Origin: CAYTYZ01 sp964442385 | GTDB taxonomy: Bacteria > Patescibacteriota > Microgenomatia > UBA12405 | Assembly: GCA_964442385.1 (NCBI GenBank) | Contig: CAYTYZ010000025.1 | Location: 1-9,324 of the forward strand | Direction: 5' to 3' | DNA length: 9,324 nt | In this document: in pieces, positions 6,386 through 9,324 of the stretch | Layout: every line of letters starts with the position of its first letter | Position numbering within the stretch: position 1 is the stretch's first letter | Notes under the pieces: generated by a model | Told to the model about the DNA's origin: nothing | The model's input: the letters and a program-made list of their open reading frames with translations, nothing else | Database searches by the model: none | Translations under genes and position numbers: made by a program

Positions 6386-7362
6386 ATGTTAACCTATAAT
6401 TCAAAAATAACCTTTGACCTTGACCCTTTGTATTCTGAGGTAGCCAAACTGGTGCTTAAAACTGGCAAAGCTAGTGCCTCTTTAATTCAACGACAGTTTA
6501 AACTTGGCTATGCACGTTCAGCAAGGCTAATTGATGAACTGGAGCAAGAGGGGTTAATTGGACCTTCTAAGGGTGCTGAACCGAGAGAGGTATTTAACAA
6601 ACCAAGCAGAGAAGAGAAGACAGAGGTAAAACAAAGCAGTTGGATAAAAACGATTACTAAAGACAAAGCAACTAATTTACTAATAGAACTAGGTAATGAT
6701 GAAAACCAAAAACAAGTTAATCTTAATTTGGATAAATACGGTAATTTAATGGTTATTGGGTCACAATTTACCTCAGCCGTTATTTTACTTAATAATATTT
6801 TGGCTACAACTCTGGCTAAATATTCTCCCAAAGAGNNNNNNNNNNGCTCATCGTTATTGATGGGGTAAGAGGAGATCTAACAGTACCTGACACTGCAACT
6901 CATCTTTTGACTCAAGTTATTGTCGAGCCAGAAAAAGTTATGAGTGCACTAAAGTGGTCAGTAGCTGAAATTGACCGTAGGTCAAAGTCTAGTAATAAAA
7001 AAGCTGATCCAAAGATGCTAATAGTTATTAACTCTTTAAATCAGATTCTAAGTTTTTCGCCCTCAGACACAGTTGAACTTTTGTATAGGATTATTGTGCA
7101 AGGAGGAAAACATGACTTCCACTTGATAATCGGCACAGATTACCCCGAAACAAAAGTTACAAAAAAACTGATAGCTAATATTGCTGCTAAGATAGTATTT
7201 AAAACCACTGATAAAAAAATAGCACGAGATAGTGGAGTACCAGAGTCTATAGATCTACTGTCTCCTGACCTAGCAATACTGGAAACAATGTTTGATGGAA
7301 AGAAAAAGATTACAGTTGATAAATTAGATACCAAGAAAATATACAAGGAAATATTTAGGTAA
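6386..7362 (+). CDS. FtsK-related protein: N-terminal gamma domain plus degenerate motor (spans assembly gap)
   Basis: About 320 aa, interrupted by the N run. Residues 12-70 ('DPLYSEVAKLVLKTGKASAS', 'IQRQFKLGYARSARLIDELE', 'REVF') match the FtsK C-terminal gamma winged helix, which reads directional DNA motifs. After a linker, 'YGNLMVIGSQFTSAVILLNN' (118-137) aligns without gaps to FtsK 'PHLLVAGTTGSGKSV..N', but the Walker A lysine and serine are Ala131 and Val132. After the gap, 'LIVID', 'THLLTQVIVEPEKVMSALKWSVAEIDRR' matches FtsK 'FIMID...PHLLT.VV.D...A..ALRW.V.EMERR'. The Walker B acid pair in 'VLVDEFADL' is replaced ('MLIVINSLNQIL'), and the 'LATQRPS' motif reads 'IGTDYPE'. ATP hydrolysis is therefore unlikely. 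Domain order is reversed (gamma first) and there is no membrane anchor. The parts before and after the gap are in different frames only because the N count is a placeholder; about 2-3 codons are missing. Confidence 0.75.
6836..6845. other. Assembly gap (10 N) inside the FtsK-related gene
   Basis: Ten Ns follow 'YSPKE' and precede 'LIVID'. Comparison with FtsK ('ATPEEVRFIMID') suggests 2-3 residues are missing. Keeping the frame requires a true gap of 2 modulo 3 bases (for example 5 or 8), so the apparent frameshift is an artefact of a fixed-length gap. Confidence 0.9.
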
Positions 7363-7368
7363 AATGTT

Positions 7369-7656
7369 ATGTCCCAGATAGATCAACTAGTACAAAAAGC
7401 CAAGGCCAAATATTGCAATAGTAACTACATTTCTACTGGAAAACTGCAAAGAGAAATGAAAATGCCATACGACACTGCTTCGAAAGTGTTGGATATTATG
7501 GTTGACCAAAACTTTGCTTCACCTAGAGTTGGAGCTTATCCTTGTACTGTTTTAAGAGGTCATTTTAAGATTTTAAAAAAATATTTTGCAATTTTAAAAA
7601 CAAAACTAATTTTTCTTTTCTCAATTCGTGAAGACCCAGACATTTTTTTACACTAG
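7369..7656 (+). CDS. Stand-alone diverged FtsK-gamma-like winged-helix protein
   Basis: 95 aa. Residues about 4-62 ('IDQLVQKAKAKYC', 'YISTGKLQREMKMPYDTASK', 'VLDIMVDQNFASPRVGAYPC') follow the FtsK gamma pattern 'DPL...A...V.....ASIS..QR.F.IGYNRAARI.E.ME..GIV....G...REVL'. The recognition-helix arginines (YNRAAR) are replaced by 'YDTASK', so DNA specificity is probably changed or lost. A basic, hydrophobic tail (63-95) follows that I do not recognise. The gene is in the same frame as the preceding FtsK-related gene, separated by one TAA (7360-7362) plus two codons. Read-through or reversion would place a gamma domain after the motor, as in canonical FtsK. The ATG has no SD; TAAAAT at 7360-7365 is too close to be a clear -10. 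Re-initiation after the upstream stop is likely. Confidence 0.6.
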   Translation: MSQIDQLVQKAKAKYCNSNYISTGKLQREMKMPYDTASKVLDIMVDQNFASPRVGAYPCTVLRGHFKILKKYFAILKTKLIFLFSIREDPDIFLH

Positions 7657-7665
7657 AGTATTATT

Positions 7666-7675
7666 NNNNNNNNNN
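7666..7675. other. Assembly gap (10 N) in the intergenic region
   Basis: Ten Ns between the gamma-like gene (stop 7656) and the MOSC gene (start 7707). The true length is unknown; the -35 region of the MOSC promoter and any terminator would lie here. Confidence 0.9.
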
Positions 7676-7693
7676 TTCCCTTATTTGTTCTCT

Positions 7694-7701
7694 GTTAAAA
7701 T
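7694..7701 (+). promoter_or_regulatory. Extended -10 for a leaderless MOSC transcript
   Basis: TG followed one base later by TAAAAT (7696-7701), ending 5 bases before the ATG at 7707. Transcription would start at or next to the initiation codon. No SD exists. The -35 would fall at the edge of the N gap and cannot be judged. Confidence 0.45.
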
Positions 7702-7706
7702 AGCCC

Positions 7707-8177
7707 ATGAGGATTGAGGGTCTAATAACAAACCTATTTTATTGTACAGACAAAGGTGAACCAATGATTTCGACCCAAGAGGCCATTGTTTTGGAAAACC
7801 TTGGAATACAAGGTGATAGATATCAACGTGGAACAGGTGCATATTCAAAAATACGATCTGGTGTGCGACAGTTATCCATAATTTCGCAAGAAGCGATTTT
7901 TAGAACAAACTTTACCCCAGTCCAGACAAGAAGAAATATTGTGACAGAAGGGTTACCCATGTATATGGGTGAATTAGTGGGAATAGAGTTTAGGATTGGG
8001 CAAGACATTGTCGTTAGAGGGATAGAAGTTTGTTCACCATGCGATAGGCCCTCGGCACTTTCTAAGATTAGAGGTTTTAAGGAAGCGTTTGTTGATGAAG
8101 AAGGCGATAGAGGTGGATTGCGAGTTGTAATCTTAAAAGGCGGTATTTTGCGTGTGGGAGATAAAATATCTAGCTAG
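7707..8177 (+). CDS. MOSC domain-containing protein
   Basis: 156 aa, essentially one MOSC domain. Diagnostic blocks in order are 'GIQGDRYQRGTG' (33-44), 'RQLSIISQEA' (54-63), 'TRRNIVTEGL' (74-83), 'GELVGIEFRIG' (88-98), 'IEVCSPCDRPS' (106-116) with Cys109 and Cys112, and 'RGGLRVVILKGGILRVGDKI' (135-154). MOSC domains occur in molybdenum-cofactor sulfurases and in stand-alone YiiM-like proteins, where the conserved cysteine is proposed to carry sulfur or act in reduction of N-hydroxylated substrates. No molybdenum cofactor genes are in the window, so the cofactor is unproven here. It is cytosolic, with no signal peptide. It is convergent with the kinase gene. Confidence 0.85.
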   Translation: MRIEGLITNLFYCTDKGEPMISTQEAIVLENLGIQGDRYQRGTGAYSKIRSGVRQLSIISQEAIFRTNFTPVQTRRNIVTEGLPMYMGELVGIEFRIGQDIVVRGIEVCSPCDRPSALSKIRGFKEAFVDEEGDRGGLRVVILKGGILRVGDKISS

Positions 8178-8233
8178 TTCAATACCACAAGTCAGTTCCA
8201 TGCTCTGGGTAAAATAAAATCAATTATTAGTCA

Positions 8234-8845
8234 TCACAAGGTTTTTATAATATCAAGTATTTTTGCAGTTCCTTTTTCTGGATGAGGAATAATAACATTT
8301 GCATATTCTTTGGTTGGCTCAAGGTAATTGTCCCACTGGTTAGATATTATTTTCCATCTCTTTAACACATTCTCCCTTACACTTACACTATCCTTACCCC
8401 TATTTTGACTAGATCTAAGTGCTCGTTCCAATCTTCTGTTTAAACATATTTCATCTGGGACATCAACAAAAACCTTTATGTCTAGTAAATCTCTCACCTC
8501 TTTGCTCCACAAAGCTATAGCTCCTTCGATAATAATAAATTTTGCTGGACATTTTTTAATTGGTGGTTTGTTCAATTTAGACTTCTTATTAAAATCGTAA
8601 ACAGAGAATTCTGCTGTTTGTCCACGCTTTAACTTGAACAGACCACTATAAAGTTCACTTATTGCCTGAGATTCAAGCTCACCTGGTTTATTACAATCAA
8701 ACTCAGCTAGGTTTACAGAGAATTCGTCTATGTCTATATGTATAGAATTATTTTTACCCAACCTTTCGACGAGCTCCTGAGCTAGTATAGATTTTCCACT
8801 ACAACTTCTTCCGGCAATGCCAATTATTAGTGATTTTTTCCGCAT
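8234..8845 (-). CDS. Uridine-kinase-like P-loop kinase
   Basis: 203 aa. Walker A 'GIAGRSCSGKS' (9-19; G12, G17, K18, S19) is followed by 'SIHIDIDEFS' (35-43), with the aspartates typical of nucleoside/uridine kinases. 'KFIIIEGAIAL' is the strand with the conserved EG, and the lid 'RRLERALRSSQNRGKDS' has the RG motif of the uridine kinase/phosphoribulokinase family. Length is right for uridine kinase (about 200-210 aa). It probably phosphorylates a nucleoside or similar small molecule; the exact substrate is not certain because UMP-binding residues were not verified. It starts at the ATG at 8845. The leader has only a weak SD-like AAGAG. The stop is TGA. Confidence 0.75.
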   Translation of the reverse strand: MRKKSLIIGIAGRSCSGKSILAQELVERLGKNNSIHIDIDEFSVNLAEFDCNKPGELESQAISELYSGLFKLKRGQTAEFSVYDFNKKSKLNKPPIKKCPAKFIIIEGAIALWSKEVRDLLDIKVFVDVPDEICLNRRLERALRSSQNRGKDSVSVRENVLKRWKIISNQWDNYLEPTKEYANVIIPHPEKGTAKILDIIKTL

Positions 8846-8873
8846 AATTCTCTTTTATTAATATGTTAAATCG

Positions 8874-8882
8874 ATTTTAACA
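8874..8882 (-). promoter_or_regulatory. Candidate extended -10 for the kinase gene
   Basis: Read on the minus strand, TGT-TAAAAT (8882 down to 8874) is the same extended -10 form seen before the MOSC gene. The start would fall near 8867, giving a leader of about 22 bases. No clear -35. Confidence 0.35.
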
Positions 8883-8941
8883 GAATTCAGTTTGAAATAA
8901 ATTTACAATTTTATCTTACTTCCTACAGATCCTGGAACCAA

Positions 8942-8970
8942 GATCAATTCTATTGGTATACATATTGATC
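8942..8970. repeat. Short inverted repeat in the kinase-pilin intergenic region
   Basis: GATCAAT (8942-8948) and ATTGATC (8964-8970) form 7-base arms around 15 bases. A smaller pair, GTTTTA/TAAAAC, lies at 8976-8993. They sit upstream of the pilin promoter and could be a protein-binding site, but in AT-rich DNA chance is a real alternative. Confidence 0.25.
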
Positions 8971-9005
8971 ATAATGTTTTAAGTTTGTAAAACACGCCTA
9001 TCTTG

Positions 9006-9034
9006 TTGACAAATAATATAGACCGTATCATAAT
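9006..9034 (+). promoter_or_regulatory. Near-consensus sigma-70 promoter upstream of the pilin gene
   Basis: A perfect TTGACA (9006-9011), 17 bases, then CATAAT (9029-9034, one mismatch). This is the best promoter in the window. The predicted start near 9041 gives a leader of about 90 bases before the pilin ATG. The leader first meets the terminator at 9056-9077. Confidence 0.65.
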
Positions 9035-9055
9035 ATTCGCAAATACATCAGAGCT

Positions 9056-9077
9056 GCCCCTCCGAGAGGGGCTTTTT
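9056..9077 (+). terminator. Strong intrinsic terminator between the pilin promoter and gene
   Basis: GCCCCTC (9056-9062), loop CGA, GAGGGGC (9066-9072), followed by TTTTT (9073-9077). It is a perfect 7-base GC-rich stem with a U-tract, on the plus strand. There is no plus-strand gene between 8177 and here, so it does not end a known gene. It would stop transcripts from the 9006 promoter after about 37 nt unless bypassed. Confidence 0.75.
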
Positions 9078-9094
9078 GTAACTAATCCTGCCGA

Positions 9095-9115
9095 AAATTA
9101 ATAGTTTATTAATTT
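9095..9115 (+). repeat. AT hairpin just upstream of the pilin SD
   Basis: AAATTAATA (9095-9103), loop GTT, TATTAATTT (9107-9115): perfect 9-base arms. It ends 3 bases before the AGGAGG, so it may modulate ribosome access or protect the mRNA 5' end. It has no U-tract and is not a terminator. Confidence 0.45.
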
Positions 9116-9118
9116 GTT

Positions 9119-9124
9119 AGGAGG
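9119..9124 (+). promoter_or_regulatory. Strong Shine-Dalgarno of the pilin gene
   Basis: AGGAGG, 6 bases before the ATG at 9131. It is the only consensus SD in the window and fixes the start of the pilin gene. Confidence 0.8.
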
Positions 9125-9130
9125 AACGTT

Positions 9131-9324
9131 ATGAATAAAAAGTTCATTTTTATTTCTTCTTTGGCGATTACTGCTCTTGCGTTTGCGTCACCCGCATATG
9201 CTGCTTCAGCTGACGTAACCAAGATTCAAACATTCATTAAAAGTATCATTCAAGTTCTGGTAACTTTGGCCGGACTTATTGCTGCTGGGTTTTTTGTCTG
9301 GGGTGGTGTGGGATACATTACAAG
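9131..9324 (+). CDS. TrbC/VirB2-family pilin, partial at window edge
   Basis: 64 complete codons are visible and the 3' end is missing. The N-terminus is a clear Sec signal peptide: basic 'MNKK', a hydrophobic core at about 5-19, and 'SPAYA' with cleavage expected after A24. The mature part begins 'ASADVTKIQTFIKS' and then a transmembrane segment (about 38-57, 'IIQVLVTLAGLIAAGFFVW') followed by 'GGVGYIT', the 'WGG..Y' signature of small CPR VirB2/TrbC-like pilins, which normally continue into a second helix. Such proteins form the pilus or inner-membrane channel part of type IV secretion systems. Other T4SS genes (VirB4, VirB6) would be expected just downstream, outside the window. Expression is probably high, given the strong SD and promoter, with a regulated leader. 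Confidence 0.8.
   Translation, partial: MNKKFIFISSLAITALAFASPAYAASADVTKIQTFIKSIIQVLVTLAGLIAAGFFVWGGVGYIT

Noticed and set aside
6836..6907. Frameshift pseudogene in the FtsK-related gene
   Set aside because: The frame change coincides exactly with the 10-N run; FtsK similarity continues directly on both sides and fits a gap of 5 or 8 bases. It is a placeholder artefact.
6508..8008. Minus-strand reading frames at 6508-6831, 7140-7346 and 7823-8008
   Set aside because: Each is antisense to a gene with recognisable domain motifs (FtsK-related or MOSC) and has no motif of its own.
800..8236. Recoding of UGA as glycine or tryptophan (Gracilibacteria/SR1-type code)
   Set aside because: UGA sits at the natural ends of the replication-relaxation, ATP-grasp 2 and kinase genes; in the second case the next gene begins immediately after it. 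No in-frame UGA interrupts a conserved domain.
8846..9055. Small RNA, tRNA or repeat array in the long intergenic region
   Set aside because: No cloverleaf, no regular direct repeats and no CRISPR-like spacing; only short AT-rich inverted repeats, listed as low confidence.

Overview
The window is AT-rich and uses the standard bacterial code: UGA ends several genes, with no conserved-looking extension beyond those stops. A replication-relaxation family protein, a TrbC/VirB2-type pilin with a Sec signal peptide, FtsK-related fragments and compact genes mostly lacking Shine-Dalgarno sequences together suggest a Patescibacteria/CPR genome, perhaps Microgenomates-like. That is inference from gene content; no rRNA or other phylogenetic marker is present. 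Two 10-base N runs (6836-6845, 7666-7675) are scaffold gaps.

Layout. (1) 20-802 +: replication-relaxation protein, converging on the next gene across a likely bidirectional terminator. (2) 865-6008: a putative small-molecule module. A BtpA/SgcQ-family TIM-barrel protein (minus) is divergent from two ATP-grasp ligases, a histidine phosphatase and an Fe(II)/2-oxoglutarate dioxygenase (all plus). The ligases would join an acid to an amine or similar nucleophile, the phosphatase would remove a phosphate, and the oxygenase would hydroxylate or desaturate. The product cannot be read from sequence. (3) 6120-6347 -: a small two-helix membrane protein. (4) 6386-7656 +: the most unusual locus. It has an FtsK-gamma winged helix at the N-terminus, then an FtsK motor fold whose Walker A and Walker B residues are lost. 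After a single in-frame TAA comes a second, diverged gamma-like domain. (5) 7707-8177 +: MOSC-domain protein. (6) 8234-8845 -: uridine-kinase-like P-loop kinase. (7) 8846-9130: a 285-base intergenic region with a near-consensus promoter, an intrinsic terminator right after it, an AT hairpin and a strong SD, leading into (8) the pilin gene at 9131, cut by the window edge.

A recurrent signal is a -10-like hexamer 5-7 bases before an ATG with no SD (1979, 5145, 6386, 7707), which suggests leaderless transcripts. The pilin gene, with AGGAGG and a long structured leader, is the clear exception. The best candidates for something new are the permuted, catalytically dead FtsK relative with its split second gamma domain, the two-ligase/dioxygenase cluster, the 26-base palindrome over the dioxygenase start codon, and the promoter-terminator leader of the pilin gene.
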